A program made the position numbers and the translations under genes. From positions 19,944,891 to 20,008,890 of the forward strand of contig NC_085862.1 of the NCBI RefSeq assembly GCF_034702125.1: a stretch of DNA of 64,000 nucleotides. Reading direction: 5' to 3'. Shown here piece by piece: positions 29,996 through 43,159 of the stretch. Within the stretch, counting starts at the first letter, position 1; every line of letters begins with the position of its first letter. The notes beneath the pieces were generated by a model. That model did not search any database. It saw nothing but the letters and a program-made list of their open reading frames with translations, and had not been told where the DNA came from. Source of the DNA: Engraulis encrasicolus. Taxonomy: Eukaryota > Chordata > Actinopteri > Clupeiformes > Engraulidae.

Positions 29996-30062
29996 GCCAC
30001 TGACAGGTTTGTCCAGGCCCGGGACAAAATCACCTGAAAGGGCCCCGGGCCCCCCTCTCAAT

Positions 30063-30300
30063 ACATATAAACCCCAACTCCGGTGAAGTTGGGACGTTTG
30101 ATAAACAGTGACTAAAATCAAAATGCTATCATTTTCAAAACATTCAATCTATTCATTAGATGGAGAATAGTGAAAAGAAAACATATTAAGTGTTAAAACC
30201 GAGAAAAAATATTGTTTTGGGGGACATATGTACTCATTTCTAATTTGATAAATGCAGCACGTCTCAAATAAGTTGGGACGGGGATCAGTGAAATTTAGTA
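30063..30300. mobile_element. Tc1/mariner-like fragment
   Basis: Contains CCCCAACTCCGGTGAAGTTG and, later, AATAAGTTGGGACGGGG, a widespread fish mariner-type repeat. The right terminus was not found. Confidence 0.5.
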
Positions 30301-30360
30301 AACATCCAAATAAGATAAAATAACAAAGAAGAACATTTCAAAATGAATTGTACTGACGGA

Positions 30361-30585
30361 CAATATAGGTATTTCATGATGTCATGAACCTATACAGATA
30401 ATTTTAATCAACAGAGAGGCTGAGTACACTCAGAATTAAAGATGCAAAGTGAATAATTAACTATGGTAATTATTCACTTTGCATTTTTGAATTCCCTTTG
30501 ATTTACCACAATTGAGTGTATATAAGACATATTTTTGTTATTAAAGTCATTGTATAGGTTCATGACATCATGAAATATATATTGG
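30361..30585. mobile_element. palindromic MITE
   Basis: The outer arms share ATTTCATGATGTCATGAACC as a 24-bp perfect inverted repeat, and the centre is a hairpin of GCAAAGTGAATAATTA with its complement. No coding content. Confidence 0.7.
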
Positions 30586-30838
30586 CTGTAGTCTCACTCT
30601 AGCACTCCAGGAATTAGTAGTGCAGTAGTAGAACAAGCAGTAGTGGGTCAGCCTGTGTGTGTGTCAGGGGTGAAAATGCTATAGTAACATTGATCAGCCA
30701 GCCTCAGATGGAAATGTGATAAAATTAGCAGCCAAATGCTTAAATTCTACAGCTACTAACTGTATCAGTATTATAAATATTACTCTAATTTCAATGCTGT
30801 CTAAAACCAGTCTCGTGCATTTGGCTGCACCAGAGTAA

Positions 30839-30954
<116 letters not shown>

Positions 30955-31297
30955 CTACCGATAAGATTAACACCCCTCTACATTTCTAGAAAGCTAAAAC
31001 TGAAAGTGATTTCCAGCCGCACCTCCCATATTTCCCGATAATATGTTTTTATTTTTCCAGCTTTTCATGACGAAAGACTTGCTTCCTTCCAGCTGGAGCT
31101 GTCGTGGAAAGCTTCTCTACGGAGCTGGCAGGCATTCCAGGGATAGTTTGCCGTTCCTGTAAGGAGTTTGGCGTTCTGAAGCCAATTCCCATCAGGGGAA
31201 TGCCAGACGCCCCTTAAAGCTTATCCTTACCATCCTTACACAGCTCAGCGCCATGGAGGTGCCTATAGACAAAGACTGGGACCAAGATTGGGCCTTC

Positions 31298-31620
31298 ACA
31301 CGCACGCATGCACGCACACACACACGCACGCACACACGCACACACACAATGTATAGATCAGCACAGAGGTGGCTACACACACGCACACATGTGCACGCAC
31401 ACACACACACACACATACACACACACGCACACACACACACACAAAGAGAGAGACAGAGAAAGACAGAGAGAAAGACAGAGAGAGAGAGGGAAGGAGACAG
31501 AGAGAGTGGCTGGATACTTTTTTTAAATCATTTTTTGTCAGTGTCTGGTAAATGTTAACTTTCAACACTGACATACCCACCCACATTCACATGCAGATCA
31601 CACGCACGCACACACGCACG

Positions 31621-31655
<35 letters not shown>

Positions 31656-31656
31656 G

Positions 31657-31690
<34 letters not shown>
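31298..31690. repeat. CA/GCAC and GA repeat cluster
   Basis: CA with GCAC variants 31298-31440, GA/GACA 31445-31506, then CA with GCAC variants 31600-31690. Confidence 0.9.
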
Positions 31691-31691
<1 letters not shown>

Positions 31692-32029
31692 CTACTACAT
31701 CTCATGACCAAGAGACAGCTTGTCAGAAATATGAAGTTTGGGTTAGACATGAACAGTAATTATGGTCAGACACCACAGGGAGGCCTCATTAGGTAGCCCA
31801 TGTTTGGGTATCTCAGTAGGCCATGTTCGGGAAGTCCAGTTTGGGTTTGCCCCTCCCGTCCGTTGCAGAGGGTACTGAACTAGCGACTAAAGCAACAGCA
31901 AGTCATTTTTAAGCATTGAAATACTGTAGTGTTGCCAAAAGCATTTCATTGGTTCATCAACTTGTAGTAACAGCATGGAAGGCCTGTCTGACTGCTCTGC
32001 CCTCTTAAAGGGCACTGTGCAGGTAGAGT

Positions 32030-32300
32030 GGGACGTCTCACTATCGCCAAACATATTCTTCTACAGTAAGATACCCCAAACGCCGCCTACCCAATACAAA
32101 GAAGCGCTAGTTCTGTCTCCTAGGGGGGTGTTGTCCCCTTCTTCTTCTTCTTCTTCTTCTCTTTCTGTGGCGTTTGGTGACGGCTTGCATAATATGGGCA
32201 CTACGGCCATCTGCAGCACTCAGGGAACTCCATTTATTCTCAACCTCAAGTCTCCAAAGGTCTCCTAACCGAAGGTCTCCTAAAGAGACGTTCACCTGAC
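32030..32300. repeat. dispersed repeat family 2, copy 1
   Basis: Contains GGTCTCCTAACCGAAGGTCT and a TTC run; inverted relative to 47090-47345 and 51545-51775, which share AGGAGACCTTCG, AGAAGAAGGAGGGGA and ACGCCCCCTT. Confidence 0.6.
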
Positions 32301-32766
32301 TCCACCTAAATCCAGGAGAAGTACAGGCTTTTTTTGTTTTATCTTGATGTATATCTACTGGAAGATGTTTGCTATCACTACCGACTGAGCTTTAAGGGTG
32401 CTGTGTAGGTAGAGCACCACCTAGTGGACCTTAAGGGCACTGTGCAGGTGAAGTGGAACATCTCTGTAGGCTTTAAGGACTCTGTACAGGAAGAGTGGAC
32501 CAGAGACAATAGATAAGGACTGGAGGTGACAGTTAATGCTGTTCATAAGGAAGACAATATGACGTTAGCAATGTCCCCTGTGTGTTGCCCACACAATAGC
32601 AGGATGGAGTGACTAGAGTTACTTGCTGCTGCTCAGGAAGGAGAAAGTTATGGCCGAACGTGCTGGCTACTGTCGGAAACTCAGTAAAACAAATAACATT
32701 GAAACTCTTATGAGGAAGGCGAGGGAGCGTTAGTGGGAGTGTTAGTAGTGGGTGAGCTAAATTACA

Positions 32767-35400
32767 GCATGCTACACGGATCCATTGACTTTCACTAGCT
32801 TAGCAACATATTCCCTCTTTTAACTTGTCTTACAGCAAGACAACGCTTAACATGAAAAATAAGACACTTTACCACCTTTATAAACCCTGGCCAACGATTT
32901 TAACTGTATTAACACATTGAATACCGGCGGTGCTCACGGAATTATGCCGTAGAATACCAGCGTTCTAAGCCCTTTTTTGACGTTTTTTTGTAGACTCACA
33001 GCTTATTATGTGATAGGGCCACTGAAATATGTTATGACTCGTTCGAAAGTGGAGACGCTGCCCTCTTAGTAGGTGAAAACTGTGTGTCTCTACGAGCTTT
33101 TATTGCCGAGTAAACCCACGCTAAACCGAAGCGGGTATCCATGGAATTCAGCTACAATCGGAGATATTGAGGTTTTTGTGAAGGATGCGCTTCTTCAGAA
33201 TGTGACGAGTTTGAAAGGGGATGAGTTGGTTTTAATCACAATTTGGTGCAAGGTTAGCCCTTGCTGTGTTCCATTACCCGTACTTACCGCCCTTTCCGCA
33301 CTGTGTTTGGGTACGCAGGGTGTTCCATTTCTAATCGCGACGGTAAAGTGTACTGTAAATTACCCGGATAACGCCCCCAAAACGGCCATTTTTCGAAGTG
33401 TGGTGTTACTGTACACTTTTCGCACTCAACGGCCGCCATGTTTGTGACGTAGTTGATTGCCAGATCTGTCAAACGGTTGAATCTCCGTGATAACAGCATA
33501 GTTTTGATACCAAAGACAATCGCCATGTGTATTAGAGGCAGGGGTAACTTTAAAAAGTGTTAGCATAAGGAATAGTGCCTTCGGTGTTGAATTGCATATT
33601 GGCGGTTGGTAAACTCGGATGTCACGCGACCAACCGTCATTTCCGTGAAGTGTATCAGACAGAACGGGAATCGGAATGTACTCGCCTCGTGAATTGCGGA
33701 GGGTGGAAAGGGTACTTCACTGCACTCAAACAAGGTACACAGTACAGAGGGTGAGTAATGGAACACAGCATCTGACACACATCTTCCTGCTCGTCAAGAC
33801 ACACCTCCTGCTCTAAACCACTACGACACCGGCAATCAATGCCCTTCGAAATCCACATTTTTCACACAGACTGAACACAAGCTCTTTGCACACATGCAGA
33901 AGGTCGGACATTTGCTAAAATAGTTCCCGATGACTCCCGAAATAATAGCCCAACATTGACAACAAATGCCAATGATATGATGCTTAGATGTAGCCCATCC
34001 GATCCATATGTAGCCAGCTATGCTAGCTTCTGGCTTTTCACATACAGGAAGACAGTTCAACATGGGGGTGAATAATCAAATAAACTTATCTGGTTGGCGA
34101 TCAAACTTCCAAATCGGAGCGCATTACTCCAATTACAATTCGGGTGCCATTCTGATCCAAGGATCTGGTAAAGGTCTAGGTAGCAAGCCCAGAAAGTTCA
34201 AGATACTCCTGGCACGATATACAATGGTCTCTGTGTTTACCTATTGCGTGAAGTCAGACACAATACACGCTACCGATCGTAGGCTACTAGGGAAACAACA
34301 ACATAGCACGATTCACGAATACGGCAGCACACCTCCTGCTCTGTCACACTACGACACCAGCAATCGATGCCCTTTGAAATCCCCGTTTTTCACGTGGACT
34401 GAACACAAACTCTTTGCACACATGCAGAGGGTGAGACATTTGCTAAAATAGCTCCCGATGACTCCCGAAATAATAGCCCAACATTGACAACAAATCCAAA
34501 TGATATGATGCTTAGATGTAGCCTAGCCCATCCGATCCGAATCATATGCGGTGGCAGATGGACACTCCCAACTGAGATCGCTCCCGGACGTGTAGTCCCA
34601 GGTGTTTCTATCACTCCCGGACGTGTAGTCCCACCCGATTATATTTCACGTATTATCATACACTGCCACATACAAGCAATTTAAGGTTAGGGTTAGGTTA
34701 GGGTTAGAAACAAAAAACTAACATCAAAAAGATAACTAGCTCCGTTATATGGCGGTGGGATCGATAGTCTGGCTAGTGGGGGCGAGCCGACAGGGGAGCG
34801 TCCTGCGTTGGGAGCGACAATCAGGGAATCATGATATGTAGCCATGCTAGCTTCTGGCTTCTCACATACAGGAAGACACAGAAACTTATCTTTTTGGCGA
34901 TCAAACGTCCAAATCGGAGCGCATTACTCCAATCACATATCGGGTGCCATTTGGATCCAAGGATCTGGTAAAGGTCTAGCAAGTCCAGAAAGTTCAAGAT
35001 ACTCCAGGCACGATATACAATGGTGTTTACCTATTGCGTGAAGTCAGAGACAACACATGCTACAGTGACCGTACTAGGGAAATCAATGCAGGCAGCGCGA
35101 TAGGTGACATGGGTTGGCATCCAGACATCTCGGTAAGTTAAATTAAAATATCCAAATCATAACACTCAAACATCATAACAATCAAACAACTTTGGACTGC
35201 AAATGTTGTCATTTATGTCCATCACAGAGCTACCAAAATCACATATATTGTCCATTGAAGGGTGTAGATTCAAAATATGATATTTAAATGCAAAAACGTA
35301 TTTTTACGTTTTGGTATACAACGCATGGGCGTGAAAAACGCATTATTACGTCGTCGGTACTCAATGTGTTAAGCCCCGAAATAGTGGCATACCCCTTTAA
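32767..35400. mobile_element. half copy of the palindromic TTAA MITE, split by the piggyBac-like element
   Basis: 32767-32912 plus 35369-35396 match the right arm of the 50994-51332 palindrome, ending ACCCCTTTAA at 35400. The gap is the inserted element. Confidence 0.8.
32913..35368. mobile_element. piggyBac-like element, 2,456 bp, no intact transposase
   Basis: Starts CACATTGAATACCG and ends CGGTACTCAATGTG, flanked by TTAA on both sides. Copies of the flanking repeat at 51301-51310 and 53065-53075 show the empty site CTGTATTAAGCCCC with a single TTAA, so insertion duplicated TTAA. The interior has two sets of direct repeats (34020-34180 with 34844-34980; 33885-34000 with 34405-34525) and a short telomere-like tract at 34684-34708. 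No open frame resembles a transposase. Confidence 0.85.
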
Positions 35401-37034
35401 CCTCAATGATAAACAAGAAACTTTTAAAAGTTAACCCAGCCTGTGGGAATGTATTACAACGTGGGAGACGGGACATTAACCAGACATAAATCAACAAATC
35501 AGCTGGCTGGAGAAGCAACAACCAGTAGCATGCACAGCAGGATCAGGATGGTGCAGCTATAGTGTTTTTCAAAGAGGGCTCTACAGTCCCCTATAGGGGG
35601 GCCATTGAGATGGACACAACCGAGAGATGGAGTATTGCGTTTGCCATCGGGGCCATTTTACTATTTTATTTTTAGTACTAAGGGGGGCTTTGGCATGCTT
35701 ATGATGTGGTCAAGGGGGCATTGGAAGGCTTATGATGAGGTGAAAGGGGCATTTGTTGAGGGTGTTCTTTCCCGCTTGCAGATTGCCTTGCAAACTTGCA
35801 TGGTGAATGCTAGCTCCCACGTGGCACTGATTGCTAGCTGGTTGGTTAACAAAAGGACACTCAAGTGGATATCTCAGTGTGCTTCGTCTTGTTAACGGGC
35901 TAGGTGGCTAAACAAATACGCTAGTTCAGTGTTAGTCGGGTAATGCTGAAGGCGAATTAAACACTCTGAAGGGCTTGAAGCTCGGGTGAGTAATAAGCTG
36001 GCAGAAAGGCGGCAAAAGTTGGTATCCAACGATGTCTTAAACGGGCGGTAGAATGTTCTTGCAGACTATGTAAACCTACATCCATGCTGACCCTTCTCAT
36101 TGGTTACAGATTCGCTGCACATATACAGTTGCAATAAGGTAGGTTGATGTTAGAGTAACACCTCCATCCAGATCAGTCCTATGTAGCCTAAATGCAGTGT
36201 AATAGGCCTAATGTAATAATGTAAATGCAGTGTAGAGTAAATGGGCATACCGACCGTAGGCCTACGTTTTGTTCTTTAGCAGTGCCCCTCCATGGCATGC
36301 AAGGTTCCAAAAGAAAGGGAGTTTAGCAAAGATGTAGGAGAGCATCGGTTGGAGTGTTTCTCATTAAACTGCAATTTTAACACAATATGAGAACACAAAT
36401 ATAGAACAATAATAATGTGTGTGTTTTGTTTTTTGTAGCTTCGGCTTCGGCTTCAGGGCCCCCTTGGCTCTTGGGCCCCTGGGCCTGGGCCTGGGCCTGG
36501 GCGGCCTGTGAAGTCATCTGCTCTAACAGGCAGTGTCTGTAGTGTAGTGCATGTAGTGTATGTGCCACTAGGTGGCGGAATAGAGCACTGCAGCTGCATG
36601 AAGGAAACCTGTTCTTCCTCCCTCTCATGTCGCCCAGTGCTTCAGGGAGGAGCAATCATTTTTTCTTATAGTTTCCCTACAGCACTATATAAAAATAAGC
36701 TAGGCCTATATCTTCTACCTGCTCTTAGACTTGGTAATTATTTGCTACACAATTATTTGTATCTGATACAAAGACAGTAAATAACTTCCTATTTTAAAAT
36801 ATTTTGTTACTTGGAATTTTCCGCCTTGCTTTGTAATTGTCAGCTGTAATTAGTTCCAATGAAAGCAGGCTGAACAAGGAAACACCTCATGCACCTCGGT
36901 CAGATGTGTGGGAAGAACTCAGTCTTAAGTCAAACTCAGACAAAATGGATGTTGCAAAGACCTTTATTGGCAGGCTTTGCATATTTGACAGTTCAACGCC
37001 TGAGTAGAGCAGAGTGGTGACATTTCCAATGCTG
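35401..37034. other. intergenic, nothing recognised
   Basis: No coding or mobile-element signature is supported. A GGGCCTGGGCCTGGGCCTGG tract lies at 36480-36504. Confidence 0.55.
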
Positions 37035-37059
37035 ACACACACACGCACACACACACACA

Positions 37060-37144
<85 letters not shown>
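37035..37144. repeat. (CA)n microsatellite
   Basis: About 50 CA units with GCGC breaks at the left. Confidence 0.95.
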
Positions 37145-37145
<1 letters not shown>

Positions 37146-37208
37146 AGAGCAGAGTACAGTTAAGTGTAGTTGAGTGGTTGTGTGGCTTTGGCTGGGAGGT
37201 TATACTGC

Positions 37209-37495
37209 CAGGCCCGGATTAATAGCCTACAGATATGGCTGCAGCCTAGGGCCCCCTACCAGCCAGAGGGGCCCAGATGGGACAAAGTGGGTAACAATTG
37301 TAGAATTGTGATGTGTGTGAAGTGTGTAATTGAAAGATAAGTCTGCTGTTAAGTTTGAGTTTTCAATTTTGTTAATACTCATTCCTGGCCGGACACCATC
37401 GATCGAATTTCATTGCCGAATTTGTCTTCTGCGGGGGCCCACAGCAACCTATAGGGCTAGGGGGCCCCATAGCCTACCACCTTAATCCGGCCCTG
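37209..37495. mobile_element. hAT-like MITE
   Basis: Ends CAGGCCCGGATTAA and TTAATCCGGCCCTG; flanks TATACTGC and TATACTGT match at 7 of 8. Confidence 0.82.
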
Positions 37496-37499
37496 TATA

Positions 37500-38110
37500 C
37501 TGTAGCAAAGGCCTCGGGAGGTCTCAGTGCAGCTCAGCTCAGTGCAAACCAGTCCGGTGTCATTCTTCTCCTCACCAGGTTGGACAGCCCTGAGCTAAAC
37601 GGCCTGCCCCATCTCGCATCACGCACACACCGCCAGTGGAGGAGCTTACCTTTAATCAAACCAGCCAGCCGAACACACCTGTGCCTGACAGAAGGGGTGG
37701 AGCTGGGAGAGGAAGACCTAGCAATAGAACAGAGAGAGAGAATAGCTTCACGTGGATATTAGTGCATAATAAGGGTTGATATAATGAGAATAAAACAGAC
37801 GTGACTTCGCCGATGTCTATAATGACTAAATTGTCCGGTCCGGTTGCCTGTTACTAAAGATCAGCAGGGAGGTGTGGTTAAGAACCTGGTAAACAGCTTT
37901 ATTGGCCTGAAGCTAAATGATAATGACCACATTTTACTATGTTACCTAAGTTTCTGTGTAGTCTCATAGCAATGTTGTTATGATGTAGTTAAGTGTTTTC
38001 AGGACAGAGTGAATAGGCCAGTCGACGGACTCATCTGCAGTAAGAATACGAATCTGGTGAACAGCCTTATTGACCTTAAGCATTCACACATGTTTTGCCC
38101 TAAACCTAAA
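37500..38110. other. intergenic, nothing recognised
   Basis: No supported feature between the MITE and the SINE. Confidence 0.55.
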
Positions 38111-38116
38111 TCCTGT

Positions 38117-38331
38117 GGAAGCTGTGGCCTAATGGTTAAGGAGATGGGCTTTAGATCAGAGGGTTGCAGGTTTGAATCCCACCCTTCCACTCCCTTCTGC
38201 ACTCCCTGTTTGATGTACGCTTTCACAAGGCACCCCGCACCACTCCAGGGACTGTAAGCAATACCCTGTACATAACCGAGAGTCACTTTGGATAAAAGTG
38301 TCTACTAAGTGTAATATAATGTAATGTAATG
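38117..38331 (+). mobile_element. tRNA-derived SINE
   Basis: A box TGGCCTAATGG at 38125-38135 and B box GGTTTGAATCC at 38169-38179 give an RNA polymerase III promoter. The tail CACTTTGGATAAAAGTGTCT then TAATGTAATG is the common teleost SINE end. Not a functional tRNA: no cloverleaf was found. Confidence 0.8.
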
Positions 38332-38864
38332 CAAATATTCCTGGCTGTGGTGGAGCCGCAGCTCTGGAATACACCAAAGCAGAATAATCACCAAGCGCCA
38401 TTTGCTCTTCATTAGATGTTGAAATACATTTGAACAATGGGAAAAATATGTTTATTTCTTTTACTCTAGGCAGGCCTGCCGACAGATTTGGCCGTGCCCG
38501 GCACAAACTCATTTGGAGGCCCTTTCTCAAAACACACAATGTAATGGAGAGCCAATTCCGCCACAGCCCCCACCACCAACTCTCCATGGGCCCGGGACAA
38601 CTGACCCCTTTGTCCTCCTCTGTCGACTTCCCTGACTGTTGGTGACATGATCATTCCAATTACATGCTGTACAGTACACAGGCACAACTATCAGCCGTCG
38701 TTTGCTTGCTGCAAAAAGCGAAACTATGGCGTTCTCTAAACTCTGGTGTTCCTCTGACAGGTACGCCGCTCCTGGAGCTCTGTGCGCTTTCTGCCAGTTG
38801 CCTTTCACACGCTCAGCTCCTGCTGCTACACAGCGCTGAGCGGGAGCGACACACCCAGCTGTCC

Positions 38865-38867
<3 letters not shown>

Positions 38868-38936
<69 letters not shown>

Positions 38937-38962
38937 ACACACCACACACACACACACACACG
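38868..38962. repeat. (CA)n microsatellite
   Basis: CA array with CCACA breaks near the right end. Confidence 0.95.
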
Positions 38963-39682
38963 CCTCTACCGGTTTTTCCTGAAGAGGTGCCCGAGGCTCA
39001 TCACTGAGTGGTTAAAAAAAAAAAAAAACTTGAAAAGTCAATCGCATGAATTAAAGCAAACGCCAGCAGCAGGTCTCTTTCACATCGCACCACAGTCACC
39101 AGTGCCACACCTGAGAAAACTTCAGCAGGTAAGTCACACACCAGGTGAGTCTGTTGATGGGTTTCTGATTTTCTTGTTTTGTGTTCTTGTTCTTGTTTTC
39201 AAAGGGTGGGAAAGAAAGCCCAGGTTATGCTGAGTGAGCGAGTGTACTGCAAGAGGGTGTGTGTAGTTATTCCGTGTTTCAACACGTGAAAACGAGTGTT
39301 TGGGGCTCTGTGGCTCAGTGAGTCTGTGCCCATACCTGCAGCCGTCCACACTCCCAGGTAAGGTAAGCAGCTTCGCCAGGAACAGAACCTATCTGCTGCC
39401 TATTTTATAGCCACGACTGAAGTAGTGGGTTGTTTTTTTTATGATGTAGCAAAATCTTATTATGTGATGATCTTAAAGACAGGGATTTCTCTACATGGAT
39501 TTCACCAGACAAGTGATTTCTGAGATCTTCTAAAGGTGTGGAAGGGGGGTGTGCCATACCTGGGTGAGGTGTGGAGAGAGAGCATGTACTGTGTCTGACA
39601 AGGGGAAGAAACAGAATGCACCAGTCAGGTGTGGAGAGCAGGTAGTCTAGAACGCAGCGAGGAGGTGCGGAGAGGCAGTATA

Positions 39683-39868
39683 CACTGTAAAATATTGGAA
39701 GGCAGTTGAACGTTAAAGAGTGAGTTGTCCTGCTGCCTCAAGTTTGTAAGTTAACTCAACTCAAAGCTTAACTCAACTTGAGGTTTTCTTTAGTTGAATT
39801 AACTTACAAATGTAAGGCAGCAGGTCAACTTACTTTTTATGTTTAACTGACTGCAATGTTATACAGTG
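39683..39868. mobile_element. mariner-type MITE
   Basis: Ends CACTGTAAAA and TTATACAGTG between TA dinucleotides; inner GTAAGTTAACTCAACT with its inverted partner and GCAGCAGGTCAACTTAC. 186 bp. Confidence 0.7.
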
Positions 39869-40144
39869 TAAGGGAAGATATACAATGTGCCAGTTTATGC
39901 ACTTACTTCACATGAGAGGATTTGTTCTGAACATTGCCATGGCATTAATACATCTACACAAAACGGGACAGACCGCTGCTGCTACAACATGGCAAGTTCA
40001 CTTTTTTGTGGCTTTGGTGTTGCGATGAATATGGAAAGATGCAAACATCATGCAAGCCACAGTGCAGTATCACTGGGACATTTGAAAAGCGGTGAAATGT
40101 GGGGGTTTTCTTGGCCTCTTGTACCATCTCTGAACAACTCACAT

Positions 40145-40147
<3 letters not shown>

Positions 40148-40196
<49 letters not shown>

Positions 40197-40222
40197 AAGA
40201 AAGGGAGAGAGAGCAAGAAAGG

Positions 40223-40271
<49 letters not shown>

Positions 40272-40298
40272 AGAGCAAGAAAGGGAGAGAGAGAGAGG

Positions 40299-40359
<61 letters not shown>
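40148..40359. repeat. (GA)n with GCAAGAAAGG interruptions
   Basis: GA array with three AGCAAGAAAGGGAGAG units, a higher-order duplication inside the repeat. Confidence 0.92.
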
Positions 40360-40360
<1 letters not shown>

Positions 40361-40612
40361 CTCCCTCTCTCATGACAAGACACGTTGACTTTTTGCTTCT
40401 TTTTTTCTCTCCCAAACCCGCTGACATGCTGCTTTTAACTGCTTTTAGTGTTATCACATTTTTACTGACGCTGCCATCATGCTATGCTTACAGTACGTTG
40501 TCCTGATGTTGTCAGAAGGGGCTTGAATGGGGCCATGCTGCCGGGTCAGTGACATGATGCAACAGTGCACAGCATGTAGCCATGTAACACTGGAACAGTG
40601 CAACAGTGCATG

Positions 40613-40876
40613 CAGGGGCGGGTCTGGACCAAAATTACCAGGGGGGCCGAGGACGGGCCATTCATTTTTCAGGGGGGCACATGAATTGGCAAAAGAGATA
40701 GATTTTTAATGTAATTAATATAAAATATACAAACATGTACATCATGGCGCAGTCATTGGCTGTTCAGCACAGGGACCACAGCAGGGGCCAGGAGGAAATC
40801 TACAGGGGCCCTGGCCCACCCTGGCCCACCCTGGCCCACCCTGGCCCACCCTGGCCCCTATCTAGAACCGCCCATG
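40613..40876. mobile_element. hAT-like MITE
   Basis: Ends CAGGGGCGGGTCTGGA and TCTAGAACCGCCCATG, with perfect duplication AGTGCATG. Contains about four copies of CCCTGGCCCAC at 40810-40855. Confidence 0.85.
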
Positions 40877-41323
40877 AGTGCATGGCAACTATGCAACACT
40901 GTAGGCTACAGCATGGGAACTATGCAACACTGTACAGCATGGTAAATATGGTATGCTGTACAGCTTAGTAAATATGTAACAATGTACAGCATGGTAACTA
41001 TGTTCTCACTTTTCCTCACCTCTCTCTAGAGTCCAGTTGCACCTCAACAGTGAAGCGCATGGTAACCAGAATTCTTGGCCAGTCACCTCAACAGCGCTCC
41101 AGTGCTCAACAGCGCTTCACTGGCTCCTGATGTCCAGACACCGCTGCCCACACCGCTGGAAGCTCTGTCTGAGATGTGCTCGCCTGATTTCAGTCATTGT
41201 TTCTGGTAGTGTGTGTACTGGAGTCCAACGCTGGAGTAGCCCACTCACCAAGCTCATGGGCTCAAAGAGCAAGAATTCAAAGAGCAAGAATCCATTTGGG
41301 AAGGACAGTTCTAGTGAGCATGC

Positions 41324-41470
<147 letters not shown>

Positions 41471-41474
41471 ATAC

Positions 41475-42465
41475 CGTAGCCCCAGACTTTCAGCGTTGAC
41501 AAGAAGCACACAGGGAACAGTATATCATTGATGACAAGATGCAGTCATATACTTAAAGGCAGCTCAACATTCTTTGAATTGCCTCCAACCAAACATTAGG
41601 AGGCAGCATTGCACAAGGAGTGCAGAGCCCAGAGTCTCTCAGCGGGCCCGTGCATTTAGCCGGGGCGTGATCAGCGCCTGGGCAGCCTTTGACATGGCTC
41701 TGTGTGTGTGTGTGTGTGTGTGTTATTATGGGTGTGATCACACACCAGCACCACAAGACATGCCTGGCATGTAGAGAAACCAGCTCTGGGGGTAGCAGAG
41801 GGAGAGGGGGTGGTGTGGAGAGAGAGAGAGAGGGGGGGGGGGGGAAGAGAAAGAGGAAAAGAAAGAAAGAATGCAGGGTGATACATCAACATCTTGTCCC
41901 CTTGCTCTGTATCATGCCCATGCATCATTCAATAGGTGTATATACTGTTACATCAAATCAAGTTTTTCTTTCGTTTCAGACATGTAAAAGTTTTATCCTT
42001 TCCCTGACATGTTTCAACTGTGTAACTTCGGTCTTGATCAGAGGGTCACATGGATGTTGATTCGTGACATGCTTTAAAATCAGCTGATGTTGTGGAGAAG
42101 ACAGAAGTTACACCGACAAAAATGTATTTTATCCTTACCTGGCATGTCTGAAACAAAAGAAAAACCTAAGACTTGATCCCACTTAAGTTCCCTATGGTGA
42201 TGGTGACTGAGGTAAGATAGGTAAATGTAGATGTGAATGTTAGATTTGAATAAAGATAAGAGTTGCAGTTTGTAAAACACAATTGTGCCAATTGAGTCAT
42301 TCCATACCATGATCGTTTGAACAATACTAAGGTGAATCACACACTCCTTCTCACTGAACACTACATGAGAAACATGTGAAACTACACGTTAGCTGACTCA
42401 CCTAAGGGGTTTGGCAGAGAGGACTGCTTGAGTGATTTATGATAATGACACTGTATGGTGTGTAT
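41475..42465. other. intergenic, nothing recognised
   Basis: Short TG (41701-41722) and GA/G-run (41815-41870) tracts only. Confidence 0.55.
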
Positions 42466-42467
42466 GC

Positions 42468-43024
42468 TAGGGGTGGTATGGTTCACAAAATTCACGGTTC
42501 GGTTCATATCACGGTGTCAAGGTCACGGTTTTCGGTTCTCCACGGTTCTTTTTTTTAGTTCATGATAAATGGTGCACTGGGAATATTAAACAATATTTAT
42601 ATAACTGCAGTTATAAAGTGATGATGCGCAAGTTGAATTTGACCTTTTGCATGTGTCTGAGAACTGCCTCTTGTGCTAACCTGCGCTTGCACTTAAACTG
42701 TCGTCAGCTGATGTGCGCTGTCTGAGCATTCCAAATGCCCTCTTTCAATTGGCTAATAGAATCGGACTTATCACTAAATATCCTACATATGGTTTGTATA
42801 GGCTTATAATGTGAAAATGGTGTGATTTTAATTGTCATCCTCTGATTGGTCTTATACGCTAATGTTTTAATCAGAGAGACTGGATAAGATACTCCTAGAA
42901 TCTCTGTTTTACATATTTTTCTGGGCAGTACATGAATTGCGGTTTGCGACGGATTGCACGGTTCGGTTCGGTATGTGTGTGAATTGTACGGTTTCGGTTT
43001 TCGGTGCGGTTTGTGCCATCCCCA
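42468..43024. mobile_element. hAT-like MITE
   Basis: Ends TAGGGGTGGTATGG and GTGCCATCCCCA, with CACGGTTCGGTTC subterminal repeats on both sides; flanks GTGTATGC and GTGTATGT match at 7 of 8. Confidence 0.75.
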
Positions 43025-43047
43025 GTGTATGTGTATGTGTGTGTATG

Positions 43048-43081
43048 TGTGCATGAGAGAGAGAGCGAGAGAGAGATAGAG

Positions 43082-43153
<72 letters not shown>
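43048..43153. repeat. (GA)n microsatellite
   Basis: GA array with GCGA and GATA breaks at the left, starting shortly after the 42468-43024 MITE. Confidence 0.95.
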
Positions 43154-43156
<3 letters not shown>

Positions 43157-43159
43157 CTG

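Noticed and set aside
33073..33447. 125-codon plus-strand frame inside the piggyBac-like element
   Set aside because: No DDE transposase motif; the frame ends within the element and is not kept in the duplicated segments. Probably chance.
34684..34708. Telomere-like GGTTAG repeats (also at 52216-52236)
   Set aside because: Only three to four imperfect units each, internal to other sequence; not a telomere. Kept only as a side remark.
38117..38180. Possible tRNA gene from the A and B boxes
   Set aside because: Box spacing fits, but no acceptor stem or anticodon loop pairing was found and the SINE tail follows.
40154..40388. Arg/Glu and Ser/Leu frames over the GA arrays (also at 4109, 10231, 43048, 63488)
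   Set aside because: Repeat translation artefacts with no start context, splice context or homology.
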